A program made the position numbers and the translations under genes. The notes beneath the pieces are model-generated. The model was not told the DNA's origin and searched no databases. It saw only the letters and a program-made list of their open reading frames with translations. Of a stretch of DNA of 64,000 bases, positions 1 to 9,577 are shown one piece after another. Origin of the DNA: Candidatus Endonucleibacter sp. (ex Gigantidas childressi) (GTDB taxonomy: Bacteria; Pseudomonadota; Gammaproteobacteria; Pseudomonadales; Endozoicomonadaceae); NCBI GenBank assembly GCA_030674875.1, contig JASXSU010000002.1:248001-312000 (forward strand), read 5' to 3'. Positions within the stretch are counted from its first letter, which is position 1, and every line of letters starts with the position of its first letter.

Positions 1-474
1 GTATCCATGGTTGCTATTCTAGATGCGGATAAAGAAGGGTTTCTCCGTTCTGACCGTGCGTTAATTCAGACTATAGGAAGGGCTGCGCGACATATAAATG
101 GCCATGCTATTTTATATGCTGATAAAATAACCGGATCAATGCAGCGAGCGATTGATGAGACTGATCGTCGTCGAGAAAAACAGTTAGCCCATAATAAAAA
201 ATACGGCATAGTGCCTAAGGGGGTTGCCAAGTCTGTAGCCGATATTCTTGAGGGAGCCATGATCCCAGGTAAGAAGAAAGGTGGTAGGTCCCGCAAAGGT
301 GCCGAGTCTGATGCAGAATACACTGCTGTGACCAAGCCAGAGGATATAGCTGCACGGATAAAGTTATTTGAAGAAAAAATGATCAATTATGCTCGTAATC
401 TTGAATTTGAAGAAGCTGGACGGATAAGGGATGATATTTCTGCGCTTCGTAATAGACTGCTGAAGCTTTCATGA
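1..474 (+). CDS. uvrB: UvrABC system protein B, C-terminal part
   Basis: The window opens inside this gene; 157 codons are visible and the reading frame is open from base 1. UvrB is the helicase-like damage-verification subunit of nucleotide excision repair, acting with UvrA and UvrC. The visible part starts in the last helicase motif, with [20 protein letters not shown] (conserved arginines of motif VI), then the typical ETDRRREKQ stretch. It ends with the UVR motif in the last ~40 residues ([10 protein letters not shown]), which in the family contacts UvrC and UvrA. The stop is TGA at 472-474. Nothing looks damaged in the visible part. Confidence 0.97.
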   Translation, partial: VSMVAILDADKEGFLRSDRALIQTIGRAARHINGHAILYADKITGSMQRAIDETDRRREKQLAHNKKYGIVPKGVAKSVADILEGAMIPGKKKGGRSRKGAESDAEYTAVTKPEDIAARIKLFEEKMINYARNLEFEEAGRIRDDISALRNRLLKLS

Positions 475-525
475 ATATTTGCCTGGAGAAGATGGAAGGC
501 AGTTGAATAAGAGTAGGGTGTTATA

Positions 526-645
526 TACCCATTACCCTTGAATGTGGTGGTTGTTGGCTACTCGCACTCGCCCCAATCACCTGCTACGTAAGCTCATAAG
601 GTTTCACTCGTCCGTAGCCTACCCCCACATTCAATGGTAACGGCT
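526..645. repeat. 124-bp family palindromic element, type B, right end degraded
   Basis: It starts TACCCATTACCCTTGAATG after TATA and runs through a core with AAGCTCAT and CACTCG to CATTCAATGGTAACGG. It matches the better preserved type B copy at 61350-61474. The terminal GGGTA is lost at the right. Confidence 0.6.
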
Positions 646-757
646 GCAGACTGAGTATTGGTGGCTCTTTTTTTGCGGTTTATCAAGACTTCGATTGATT
701 TAGGTGAAAAGTATTGTTGCAATTTATCAAGATATCATTATTATGATCAACATGTTT

Positions 758-834
758 AGGCGGTTAGCTCAGTTGGTTAGAGCGTTGCGTTGACATCGCA
801 GAGGTCGCTGGTTCGATTCCAGTACCGCCTACCA
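758..834 (+). tRNA. tRNA-Val(GAC)
   Basis: A complete 77-nt cloverleaf. The acceptor stem AGGCGGT pairs with ACCGCCT, followed by encoded ACCA. The anticodon loop TTGACAT (790-796) carries GAC; the anticodon stem TTGCG/CGCAG has one G-U pair. The T arm is GCTGG-TTCGATT-CCAGT. It stands alone with a terminator directly behind it. Confidence 0.95.
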
Positions 835-840
835 AATTAT

Positions 841-868
841 AAAAAACATCCATCTTTGATGTTTTTTT
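841..868 (+). terminator. Rho-independent terminator after tRNA-Val
   Basis: Hairpin AAAACATC / GATGTTTT with a six-base loop followed by a T run, seven bases after the tRNA CCA end. Confidence 0.7.
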
Positions 869-871
869 ATA

Positions 872-989
872 TACCAGTAGCCTTTGAAGTTGCTTCAAAG
901 TTTGCTCGCCACAGTAGCTTGGTCCCCCTAATGTTCTGTGGTTGCGCTCATTTTCCGCCGCGTAGCGGCTCCAAATCCTTTGGGTGTAG
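872..989. repeat. 124-bp family palindromic element, diverged type A
   Basis: It begins TACCAGTAGCCTTTGAAGTT and ends CAAATCCTTTGGGTGTA, the mirrored ends of the type A element, with a diverged middle. A similar GCCGCGTAGCG core occurs in the copy at 57864-57986. Confidence 0.55.
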
Positions 990-1093
990 ATTATGCAAAT
1001 TAATCTTCTGACGCAGGGCATTTCTGACGCAAGGCATTTTAGTACGGTAATTCTTCTGTTCTCATGGCTTTAATCTAAGACACCTGTCGGCTT

Positions 1094-1747
1094 ATGGAAA
1101 ATCATAGTTTATATCCGGTTTTGTACTCTTTTCGTCGTTGCCCATACGCTATTCGGGCTCGTTTCGCAATAAAAGTCTGTAACGTTAAAGTGGAGTTGCG
1201 AGAGGTGGTGCTTGCAGACAAGCCTGATGAATTGCTTAGTTGTTCGCCAAAAGGAACCGTACCCGTTTTATGCTTAAGTAATGGAACCGTTATTGATGAA
1301 AGCTTGGATATTATGATGTGGGCTTTGGCGCAGAACGACCAAGAAAACTGGCTGCCAAAAACGAAAGAAGCAAAACAAAAAACAGCAAGCCTTATAGATC
1401 TTAACGACAATAGCTTTAAAACACAGCTCAATCACTATAAATACCCGGACCGATTTCCTGAGCATTTACAAACGCACTATCGTCAGGAAGCAGAAGTTTT
1501 CCTTCAGCAGCTTGACAATAACCTGAAGGAAAATACTTATTTATTGGGTGATCTTATCACTCTGGCAGATATGGCTATTTCCCCTTTTATTCGTCAATTT
1601 GCATCGGTAGATAGAGGCTGGTTTGATAATTCGTCCTATACCAGCTTACAGAAATGGTTAGCGACCGTGCTTGCTTCTCCCTTGTTTTTTGGTGTAATGG
1701 AAAAATACCCTCGATGGGAAAAGAATAATTCTGTGTTAATATTTTAA
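1094..1747 (+). CDS. Glutathione S-transferase family protein
   Basis: A 217-residue protein with the two-domain layout of cytosolic glutathione S-transferases. The N-terminal thioredoxin-like part has SFRRCPYAIRARFAI at residues ~12-26, where the Cys-Pro pair sits in the glutathione-binding position, then KGTVPVL (cis-Pro loop) and IDESLDI (Glu-Ser contacting glutathione). The C-terminal helical domain contains TLADMAISPFIRQF. The family conjugates or reduces electrophiles with glutathione in the cytoplasm; the substrate cannot be told. The start is the first ATG in frame; no strong ribosome site is visible. It stands alone between repeat-rich spacers. Confidence 0.85.
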   Translation: MENHSLYPVLYSFRRCPYAIRARFAIKVCNVKVELREVVLADKPDELLSCSPKGTVPVLCLSNGTVIDESLDIMMWALAQNDQENWLPKTKEAKQKTASLIDLNDNSFKTQLNHYKYPDRFPEHLQTHYRQEAEVFLQQLDNNLKENTYLLGDLITLADMAISPFIRQFASVDRGWFDNSSYTSLQKWLATVLASPLFFGVMEKYPRWEKNNSVLIF

Positions 1748-2525
1748 TTATGATGCCAAATTAACATACAAAGCACTGAGATCAAAATGCGGATAGGGGC
1801 ATGATGTCGTGGTACCTGTTAGGTCTTTAATGACATCGTCGAGAGCGCTGGCAAGGCGTGTTACTAGCGCGCTAACGTTTCGACAGCCGCTTTATCTGCA
1901 GTAATTAAGGCTTTAATAGAACTGTGTGTCAAAGTATAACTGTTGGGTCCCTGATGTATTCCTTTTAGGAGCTACCCGTTATTCCTAGCTCAAGAGATAC
2001 TAGAGGAGCCAATTGAGGGTAGGCGACATGACCTTGCATCCCTTAATAGTTAAGTATCCATGCAACGACCCTCGGTGATCATTTTAAAGCAACCTTTAGT
2101 CCCACTGATCCCGTGAACCTTCGTATATACCCATTATCCTTGAAGGTGGCAGCTGCCTGATAAAGAGCCAGAGCAAGGTCTGTTACGTTACCAAGCACCT
2201 AGTTGGTAATGCTTGTGAATAACTCACCCAGTGGGTTAACGAAATCAGCAACGCTACCACTGCCGGTCAAGTTAATTGATCGTCATTAACTGCTTGGATA
2301 TTGTATATTTCCGCACAGTATCACGTAGTCAGAAAAGACGAATTTGGTGTGTTATTTTATCGTAAATTATTCTGGGTTTTTGTTTAATATGGTAAATGCA
2401 ATAGGTGGTACTAGCTTCCCTTGAAGATATGAATGGTCAATAACGTCACACCTTCAGGGATGCGGTGAGAAAAAGCGAAACTCCATTCAGAGCTACGCAT
2501 GGTAGGATTGGCTGGCATAGAGCTA
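1748..2525. other. Non-coding spacer with a repeat relic
   Basis: No convincing gene. Near 2128 it carries TACCCATTATCCTTGAAGG, the left end of a type B palindromic element whose right half has decayed beyond recognition. The rest shows nothing I can identify. Confidence 0.5.
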
Positions 2526-3746
2526 TTATTCATTACCAAGATTAAGGGCGATATTCAGTGACTTAAATACGTTAAGTCTTGGGTAGCCGTCAGCAATCAG
2601 TTTTTGGGAGCGCTGATACAGAGCAACAGCCTTTTTGGTCATAGAACCTATCATGCCGTCAGGCTTTCCTGCGTCAAAGCCAAGCTGATTTAGTTTCATT
2701 TGCAGGGCTTTAACTTGATCAGTATTCAGACGTAGAGCATTAGCCGGAGGTGCTTGAACTAGCTCCTGAGAGCCTTTGATGCGGTCTGCTAAATAGCCAA
2801 CGGAAATAGCATACTTTATCGAACGATTCCAGCCCATAATAACATTGAAATTATCATAAACAAGGAATGCTGGGCCTTTATATCCAGCAGGAATGATCAA
2901 AGCTGCTTCTGCGGCACCTTCAGGAATTGGGCCTCCAAAGGCAGTTTTAACACCCAGTTTACGCCATTCAGTCAATGTTTTTTTGTTGTTCAGACCTGTG
3001 ATTAGGTAATCAAAGTTTTTAGGTAGGAGAATTTCCCGTCCCCACTTCCAGCTTCTTTGCCAACCTAATTCTTTGAGGAAGTTTGCTGCGGAAGTCATGG
3101 CATCAGGAATGCTGGTCCAGAGATTAACTGTGTTATTGTTTTCTCCGTCTACACCGTAGTTAAGATAGGCTGAGGGCATAAACTGGGTATGCCCCATAGC
3201 TCCAGCCCATGATCCGAGCATATTCGCCCTCGGAATGTTATATTTGTCCATTAGTTGAAAAGCGGCGATTACTTCTTTGGTAAAATAGGTTCCTCGACGT
3301 TCATCGCAAGCAAGAGTTACAAGGGTGTCAATTATTGGGAATTTGCCTAGATAGTTACCATAATTGGTTTCAAGCCCCCAAAATGCCAATAGGTAATGTT
3401 GTGGTACTCCATAGGTTTTCGTAAGTTTATCAAGCAGAACTTTGTGATCTTTCAGTAGCTGTTGTCCCTGTTTAATTCGAAAAGTAGTGACGCGCTTGTT
3501 TAAATACTCGGCAAAAGTTTCATTGAACTCAGGTTGTCTCTGGTCAAGCTCCATTGTTTTTGGGATAAACGTAACAGGGCCTAGCGCTTCGGTTACAGTT
3601 TTTTTGGAAACCCCTATATTCAGCGCTTTCTGTTCAAGATTGTTGATACATTTTTGGAAACTTGTGGCATTTCCAGTTGGTGTTTGTAAGAGTGCAGTTG
3701 CTGTAATTAGCGCAGAAACTATATACTTGCCATGTTTTATTAACAA
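2526..3746 (-). CDS. Lytic murein transglycosylase, MltB/SLT_2 type, with peptidoglycan-binding domain
   Basis: A 406-residue exported enzyme. Residues 1-27 form a signal peptide. Residues ~30-330 match the MltB family; the catalytic glutamate is E126 in FWGLETNYGNYLG, and GAMGHTQFMPS is the family's second signature. Residues ~345-403 form a PG_binding_1 domain (QVKALQMKLNQLGFDAGKPDG). The family cleaves the MurNAc-GlcNAc bond to give 1,6-anhydro ends in the periplasm. I see no lipobox, so it is probably soluble, unlike E. coli MltB. The start is TTG at 3746, supported by AGGGGAG about eight bases upstream. Length and motifs look intact. Confidence 0.9.
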   Translation of the reverse strand: MLIKHGKYIVSALITATALLQTPTGNATSFQKCINNLEQKALNIGVSKKTVTEALGPVTFIPKTMELDQRQPEFNETFAEYLNKRVTTFRIKQGQQLLKDHKVLLDKLTKTYGVPQHYLLAFWGLETNYGNYLGKFPIIDTLVTLACDERRGTYFTKEVIAAFQLMDKYNIPRANMLGSWAGAMGHTQFMPSAYLNYGVDGENNNTVNLWTSIPDAMTSAANFLKELGWQRSWKWGREILLPKNFDYLITGLNNKKTLTEWRKLGVKTAFGGPIPEGAAEAALIIPAGYKGPAFLVYDNFNVIMGWNRSIKYAISVGYLADRIKGSQELVQAPPANALRLNTDQVKALQMKLNQLGFDAGKPDGMIGSMTKKAVALYQRSQKLIADGYPRLNVFKSLNIALNLGNE

Positions 3747-3957
3747 GGTTGTTCTCCCCTGTTGAGGTTGAGTCGTTGTTTTTTTTATAGTTTATTCTGT
3801 TTATGCTATCACTAAAACGTACTCAGCATCTGATCGGTTCCAGAATTTCATCTTCCATAGTATTAACTTATCGTATAATGAGCTAAAAACATACTCATAA
3901 ATGTATATTTATTTTATAGGTTTTTTGATTTAACTCATTAACTGATTGTCAATTATA

Positions 3958-4068
3958 TCTACTTTCCTTGAAGGTGTGAGACTGTTATCTCTCCATTACA
4001 TGTTACTCGTAGGCTCATGTGGCCTCGTTCGTTTGTCGCCTACCCTCCACCTCCAATGATAACGGGTA
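3958..4068. repeat. 124-bp family palindromic element, type B remnant
   Basis: Left end CTTTCCTTGAAGGTGTGAG, core TTACTCGTAGGCTCATG, right end CCTCCAATGATAACGGGTA; same arrangement as other type B copies. Confidence 0.6.
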
Positions 4069-4125
4069 TGTATCTTCAAAGTGGATAGGTAGCGACAATG
4101 TTTGTGAGAGTAAGGTTTGTTGTTT

Positions 4126-5121
4126 TTAGTACGATTTCGGTACCAACTTTAGTACTGACGCTGGCAAAGCCAGTAAAATAACGTGCCGAACAGAATGCCA
4201 GAAAGCGGACAATAATAAAAGCCCGCCACCAATACAAACTCCTGTTATAGCTAGGTTGCCGTCAACAATCCCGTAAAGGGTGAATAGCTTAGACAGTGCA
4301 TAGATAATGTATAGCAAAGAAGACACCATAAAGGCTAGTCTATTGATAATAATTGAGACTAGGGACATTAGGACGTATAACAGAACTATGATGATGGTAT
4401 TACTAAGACTTGCGTTGCCCTCCTGAACGCCGAGGTAGATAAACACTGGGTGAACAATCAATGGGGCTGATAAAAGGTGGAGCCAGAAGGCTACATCACT
4501 ACGCCGAGTTGTTCTGGTGCGGTCAGAAGAATCCCAGTACATTGCAAGTATGAAGATGCATATTCCTCCGACTAGTAACATGACAGGAATATGGATGATA
4601 GCATCAGGGAAAAAATAAATAATTATGGCTGCAAGAAAGCTAGCCATTGCTGCAGCACAGGCAGCTATCGTTACTGGTATTTGAAAGCGGAGATAATGGA
4701 TATATCCTGCAATACCACTGAAGGCTGCGGCTGTGATGTAAGCAGCCTTTGATGTAGTTGGAAGAAAGTGCGTTGACAATAAAAATATTCCCCACACAAA
4801 AGTAAGCATTAGTAGTATGCCAGGTAAGGTCATATTTTTTTTACGCACGAAAAATTCAGCTAATCCCCAAGACAATAGCGGTAAAAATAGTATAGATGAC
4901 AAGTCATTAATGGCGCCTAACACGGAATAAGAAGAGTACAGTAATAGTACGCAGGCAATGACAACAAAAACATCGCTAAAGCCTGTTGCTAGCCGGACAT
5001 TTTCCTGAGCATCTATCTCGTCGTTTGGGGTGGTGCAAAAATGATCACGAAACTTTAACACGGACGTTTCTGAAAATATTTGTTTTTCTACTGCTAAGTC
5101 TAGGTCTTCATCGGTATACAT
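4126..5121 (-). CDS. Conserved polytopic membrane protein (DUF2157/DUF4401-like)
   Basis: A 331-residue protein. A ~45-residue cytoplasmic head (MYTDEDLDLAVEKQIFSET) is followed by about ten hydrophobic segments with short loops, ending in LVPKSY. The head followed by ATGFSDVFVVIACVLLL resembles a conserved proteobacterial membrane protein of the DUF2157/DUF4401 kind; its function is not known. One polar loop near residue 200 (DSSDRTRTTRRSD) probably faces the cytoplasm. The start is ATG at 5121. It stands alone with no operon partner. Confidence 0.7.
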   Translation of the reverse strand: MYTDEDLDLAVEKQIFSETSVLKFRDHFCTTPNDEIDAQENVRLATGFSDVFVVIACVLLLYSSYSVLGAINDLSSILFLPLLSWGLAEFFVRKKNMTLPGILLMLTFVWGIFLLSTHFLPTTSKAAYITAAAFSGIAGYIHYLRFQIPVTIAACAAAMASFLAAIIIYFFPDAIIHIPVMLLVGGICIFILAMYWDSSDRTRTTRRSDVAFWLHLLSAPLIVHPVFIYLGVQEGNASLSNTIIIVLLYVLMSLVSIIINRLAFMVSSLLYIIYALSKLFTLYGIVDGNLAITGVCIGGGLLLLSAFWHSVRHVILLALPASVLKLVPKSY

Positions 5122-5335
5122 GAGTGAGCCTTAGTTTGAGTATTTGCGAGTGTTGGGTAACAACGGAATAATTCCATAGCGAAAGTATATACTTAAAGTA
5201 ACTGAGGTGCAGGACTCTGATTGAGATGTTTATTTGCAAGACTTTAACGTAGATAATTATAGTTTTTACAATAGATCCTTCGGTAAACTTATTGTTTAAG
5301 GCTAGCGTGGTGGAATACCATATACTTATTCAGCG

Positions 5336-5414
5336 GATTCAAATCTGAAGTGCATCACTTGACTAGGTAGAAGAAAGGGCCAGCTGAAGGTAAGCACCTA
5401 CCTTTTTCTCCGAG
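5336..5414 (+). mobile_element. IS30-like (type 1) left-end fragment
   Basis: GGATTCAAATCTGAAGTGCATCAC followed by AGGTAGAAGAAAGGGCCAGCTGAAGG is nearly the same as the left end of the IS30-like element at 54980. It is cut off after TTTTCTCCGA, where the IS256-like element begins. Confidence 0.65.
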
Positions 5415-5415
5415 T

Positions 5416-6708
5416 CTGTAAATAAAATTGTGTAACTGCTCATTATATACAACCTAGAGCAAAGGTAAAAATAATGAGTAATACAATGGATCAAGATAAG
5501 CTTCAATCACTGGCTAACGAGCTAGCCAAAGATGTTAAAACTCCCGACGATCTCTGCACGCTAAGCGCCTTCCTGACTAAACTCACCGTTGAGGCAGCCT
5601 TGAAGGGTGAGATGAATCATCACTTAGACTACGACAAAAACGACCAGATAGGCTATCACAGCGGCAATAGCCGGAACGGATACTCCTCTAAAACCCTGAA
5701 GGGTGTTAGGGGAGATCCACATTCAAACTCCTCGTGACCGCAACGCTAGCTTTGAACCCACACTAATAAAGAAGGGACAAACGCTGGTTACCGGTATGGA
5801 TCAGCCGCAAAGGGCATGAGCACCCGTGATATTGTCGCCGCTTTTCAAGATATGTACGGCGCTGACATCTCCGCAGGACTCGTCTCTCAAGTCACCAATG
5901 CGGTTATAGAGCAAGTGATTAAATAGCAAAATAGACCACTAGACAGCACCTACCCATCGTCTATTTGGATTGTATTGTCTTGAAAATTCGTCAGGATAAA
6001 CGGGTTATCAATAAAGCGATTCACCTCGTCTTGGCCGTTAATATTGAGGGTCATAAAGAGCTTTTGAGTATGTGGGTTTCTGAAAATGAAGGGCTAAATT
6101 CTGGTTTTCTGTACTCACCGAGCTACAAAGTCGAGGCGTACAACAGACACTAATCGCCTGTGTAGACGGCCTGAAAGGTTTTCCCGCTGCAATCAGTGCA
6201 ACCTACCCTAAAGCTAAAATTCAGTTATGTATCTTGCATCTGGTACGCAACGCGCTGAAGCTTGTGCCGTGGAAAGATTACAAAGAAGTGGCTGCCGATT
6301 TAAAGATGATTTATCAATCGGTCACTGAGCAGGAGGCTGCTTTAGAGCTGGATCGCTTTGCGGATAAATGGGATGAGAAATACCCGCAGATCAGTAAATC
6401 CTGGCGATCTCACTGGGACAATCTGACGACTATTTTTGATTACCCCGCCGACATTCGGAAGGTGATTTACACCACCAACGCCATCGAGTCTTTGAACAGC
6501 GTAATCCGTAAATCGGTCAAAACTCGCAAGGTATTTCCAAGCGATGAGGCTGCACTGAAAGTTATTTATTTAGCCGTTGAGGCCGCGTCCAAAAAATGGA
6601 CGCGGCCGATCAGGGATTGGAAGCCAGCGCTAAATCGTTTTATGATTGATTTTGAGGAGCAGCTAGCTCCTCATATCTAAACGGGCAGTTACACAGTTTG
6701 TTTTACAG
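5416..6708 (+). mobile_element. IS256-family element with terminal inverted repeats
   Basis: About 1.29 kb. Left end CTGTAAATAAAATTGTGTAACTGC (5416 on); right end, read inward on the other strand, CTGTAAAACAAACTGTGTAACTGC. It carries a frameshifted Mutator-type transposase. It inserted in an IS30 relic on the left; on the right it abuts the 3' end of the first membrane-protein paralog and supplies that gene's stop codon. A second copy of its last ~280 bp lies at 11704-11982. Confidence 0.85.
5474..6680 (+). pseudogene. IS256 (Mutator) family transposase, frameshifted
   Basis: Three pieces in different frames together cover a Mutator-type transposase: 5474-5737 (N-terminus with EMNHHLDYDK and GYHSGNSRNGYSSK), ~5965-6153 (central DDE region, IDG part damaged) and 6234-6680 (C-terminus with YTTNAIESLNSVIRK, a strong IS256 signature). 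At least two frameshifts and an in-frame stop break the gene, so it is unlikely to move unless rescued. Confidence 0.85.
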
Positions 6709-9171
6709 GCTCGTCGACTCTATCTCGGGTTCTTCAGCATCGAAGAATTCGTCCCTACTTACACCATCCTCGTTACCGCTATCCCTACCTCTATCGTTAC
6801 CTCTACTATAGCTACCTCTATAGCTACCTCTATCGCTATCTCTATCGCTACCGCTATCGTTACCTCTATTACAGCTATCGTTACCTCTATAGCTACCTCT
6901 ATCGCTACCGCTATCGTTACCTCTATTACAGCTATCGTTACCTCTATCGTTACCTCTATCGCTACCTCTATCGCTACCTCTATCGCTACCGCTATCGTTA
7001 CCTCTATTACAGCTATCGTTACCTCTATCGCTACAGCTATCGTTACCTCTACCGCTACCGCTACCGCTACTGCGACCGCGACCGCGACCGCGAAAAAAAT
7101 CACATACCTGTATTCCTGTATCAGTTAACGCCTCACACCCACCCATAAATGCGGCGGAAAGTACACTTACAGCACAAGCAGTTGTTAACAAAGGAGGAAG
7201 ATTTTCTAAAAATGACTTGTTAAGACATTTATTAAGCATATGCAACATAGAAACCGGCACAATCGTTGCCCAAGCATTTGACCCGTAAAACGCCAAAAAA
7301 GATGCCATCATAACTGGACCTATAATCTGTGCAGCTTTATGCAAACGCGGCTGTGAATTCCATGCTTTCCTATACTCCCTCTCTCTCATATTGCTAAGAA
7401 ATTTAACTAATCTGCTGCCATTACTAACAATAACAATGCCTAAGCCGGCGCCCTGACATAAGGATGAAACTGTCGCAATACTTGTCCTTTCAGCCAGTGC
7501 AGTCAAAGTAGCGCTAGGAATATTTAACATGCTGGCACTGGTGACGTTGAATGAATTACAAACAGAACCTATCATACTGCTGCTAGTCATCGTACTATTC
7601 ATCATGCTTCCAGCAGCACCTATCATACTTTGCGCAGTAGTACTACTATTCATCATGCTTCCAGCAGCACCTATCATACTTCCCGCAGTAGTACTACTAT
7701 TCATCATGCTTCCAGCAGCACCCATCATACTTCGCGCAGTAGTACTACTATTCATTGCGACAAGTCCAGCTGTACTGGCATAAGTAACAATACCATCAAC
7801 AATAGAAACCCCTAGGTCTTTAATTTGCTCAAGAATAGACTGAGCCGCAAAAGTGCCTCTCATCGTCCAGCCTCCGATGGTTCCTGCTGCGGCAACAAGA
7901 ATTAAATGTCCCATATTCTTAGCCAGCTCAGCACACCCCTCGTCACACTTAAGGTCAGCTTTATCGTGCGTATAATTCTCATGCTTACTTAATATCTGTG
8001 CTTTGCTTGCTCTTAGCTTCATAGCCTTACTGACTTCCATAAAATCATAGAACCCATTAAGACCATTCTTTCGCATAAGCTCGCGTAATTTTTCAGGATC
8101 TAACGTGTTACTATCTACCTCTTCAACCGAAACACATTCTCTTGCCATATCATTTGCAACATTGTAAACCTGATTCTGATAACCATTTTTCATAGAAATT
8201 CTGCTCTTGCAGATTTTATACAGAGTAGCCCCACAAAGAACACCTGTGCTAAATGTGCATGTATAATTTGCCCAACGCCCGATATACGCTCCAATGATGC
8301 TACCATTCGCTAGACACTCACCTGCCAGCTGAGCGCTTAAAGAGTCATTCTCGGCATAATGGTGTGCAAAAACCCCTATCAGCACCATTGCAGCAAATCC
8401 TCCCAAAGATTTAGCTGTAGTTTTCTCACATGCTTTCCAATTAGATTTTTTGTATTTTGGAGCACCTCCATCAGGATACATTGGTTTCAATTCTGCTTGC
8501 CGATCAGCTTCATCTGAAGCACCGGGAGCCTTAGACACGTACACCATTGTGATGGACTGTGCCTTTTCCGAGCCAAACTTACCCCTTAATTCATTAATTG
8601 TTTTAGCCGAGGTCCAAATATAGCTTTCTAGTTCAAGCATTGCCGCATAGGTTAATGGCGCTGTGCCAAACATAGCGCCAATTTTCATGGCGCTCATGGC
8701 TGGGTCATTAAATAAGTTGCCACAAGCCCCGTCATCAAGGTGTATAACCAGCAGATTAATGCTTCCTGCAATCACCGCCAGCGACCCTACTCCACATAAG
8801 AAAGCAGCCCTTCCAACTGTTTTTAGCTTTCTTCCGAAGCCCCATTCTTCTTTCCACTCAATTTTATCTTGTATCTCTCCATTGGCGATCATATCCTTGA
8901 TCTGATATCTGTCTTCGTTGCTAAGATTGCTACTTAATAGCACCCCATCCATTGCATTACTATCATGATCATCCACAAGCACACTATAATCATTATTTTT
9001 TGTAGCGTCTCCTGTGGCATAAGTATCGACAGGAATACTAAAAAGCAGAAATACAATCAGAGCTGCTAAGAACAGCCGGTAAATATGAAGAGGCAAGCTA
9101 ACAAGAGCAAGAGAATCAATGCCAGAGACTAACGTCAAGGCAGGGGTGCGAGGAATGCATAAAGACTTCAT
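6703..9171 (-). CDS. Polytopic membrane protein of unknown family, paralog 1
   Basis: 822 residues from the ATG at 9171. An in-frame ATG 13 codons upstream is less likely, because paralog 3 has a 124-bp insert in that stretch and still begins at the equivalent ATG. Residues ~17-50 are a hydrophobic signal or anchor; then come about eight more hydrophobic segments with conserved loops rich in Cys. A 17-residue unit (SSTTARSMMGAAGSMMN) repeats three times plus a diverged fourth near the middle. After RGRGRGRSSGSGSGRG the C-terminus is a long RGNDS/DRGS low-complexity tail. Its last Leu and stop come from the inverted repeat of the adjacent IS256 element. I do not recognise the family. It is probably a membrane or secreted host-interaction protein, but this is inference. 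Confidence 0.75.
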   Translation of the reverse strand: MKSLCIPRTPALTLVSGIDSLALVSLPLHIYRLFLAALIVFLLFSIPVDTYATGDATKNNDYSVLVDDHDSNAMDGVLLSSNLSNEDRYQIKDMIANGEIQDKIEWKEEWGFGRKLKTVGRAAFLCGVGSLAVIAGSINLLVIHLDDGACGNLFNDPAMSAMKIGAMFGTAPLTYAAMLELESYIWTSAKTINELRGKFGSEKAQSITMVYVSKAPGASDEADRQAELKPMYPDGGAPKYKKSNWKACEKTTAKSLGGFAAMVLIGVFAHHYAENDSLSAQLAGECLANGSIIGAYIGRWANYTCTFSTGVLCGATLYKICKSRISMKNGYQNQVYNVANDMARECVSVEEVDSNTLDPEKLRELMRKNGLNGFYDFMEVSKAMKLRASKAQILSKHENYTHDKADLKCDEGCAELAKNMGHLILVAAAGTIGGWTMRGTFAAQSILEQIKDLGVSIVDGIVTYASTAGLVAMNSSTTARSMMGAAGSMMNSSTTAGSMIGAAGSMMNSSTTAQSMIGAAGSMMNSTMTSSSMIGSVCNSFNVTSASMLNIPSATLTALAERTSIATVSSLCQGAGLGIVIVSNGSRLVKFLSNMREREYRKAWNSQPRLHKAAQIIGPVMMASFLAFYGSNAWATIVPVSMLHMLNKCLNKSFLENLPPLLTTACAVSVLSAAFMGGCEALTDTGIQVCDFFRGRGRGRSSGSGSGRGNDSCSDRGNDSCNRGNDSGSDRGSDRGSDRGNDRGNDSCNRGNDSGSDRGSYRGNDSCNRGNDSGSDRDSDRGSYRGSYSRGNDRGRDSGNEDGVSRDEFFDAEEPEIESTSL
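6771..7065. repeat. Short tandem repeats encoding the RGNDS/DRGS tail
   Basis: Reiterated six-base units such as CTATCG, CTACCT and GTTACC fill about 300 bp in an irregular higher-order pattern. Paralog 2 has a much shorter version (about 12050-12160) and paralog 3 almost none. Because units are multiples of three, length changes leave the frame intact. Confidence 0.85.
7597..7755. repeat. 51-bp tandem repeat inside paralog 1
   Basis: Three near-identical 51-bp units (CATCATGCTTCCAGCAGCAC recurs near 7606, 7657 and 7708) encode the 17-residue repeat. Paralogs 2 and 3 keep a single unit plus the diverged unit. Confidence 0.9.
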
Positions 9172-9272
9172 AAATGAGAACCTTTGCTTTTTACAGGTAT
9201 AGTCAATCATATACCAAATTAGATAAAAGACAGGTTGCGGCTTATACGCATTTTTCAGGCAAAATACTTATT

Positions 9273-9411
9273 GAGACCTTTGCACGAGCCGTAATTTTGT
9301 TAGTCTGTGAGGAAAACACGCACTAAAATAGATGCTTTATGCTTGTAAATGATCGATTTAGTGCGTTTTTAAAGAAGCCAGCTGGCAAAAGAATAATCGT
9401 GCAAAGATCTC
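9273..9411. repeat. 139-bp non-autonomous element, copy 1
   Basis: Ends GAGACCTTTGCACGAG and CGTGCAAAGATCTC are inverted repeats. It is absent from the same position upstream of paralog 2 (near 14232). TATT flanks both sides. Confidence 0.8.
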
Positions 9412-9577
9412 TATTTAAATAACCTACGAATAACTATTTTAGTTTATATTATCTACCATTGAAGGTATGAGTAGCAGGTGATAAGGGGCTAAGAGAGCAA
9501 TCAATAGCTGCTCACCCTAAGGATGAATAGCCTGGATCCGTGACTTCCTGATTACCGCCACACTTTTCTGTCTAGCG

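Noticed and set aside
790-1021. Frames over tRNA-Val on both strands
   Set aside because: They consist of the tRNA and a palindromic repeat.
6771-7065. Possible CRISPR array
   Set aside because: Units are 6 bp and contiguous, without unique spacers; no cas genes in the window.
6759-7103. Minus-strand frame of alternating Val/Ala/Ile/Glu (VAVAVAV...EVTIAV)
   Set aside because: It is the shadow of the six-base repeats in paralog 1; it has no start signal and disappears where the repeats end.
7529-7815. Plus-strand frames with repeated Ile/Leu/Pro or Ser/Thr/His units
   Set aside because: Antisense shadows of the 51-bp repeats.
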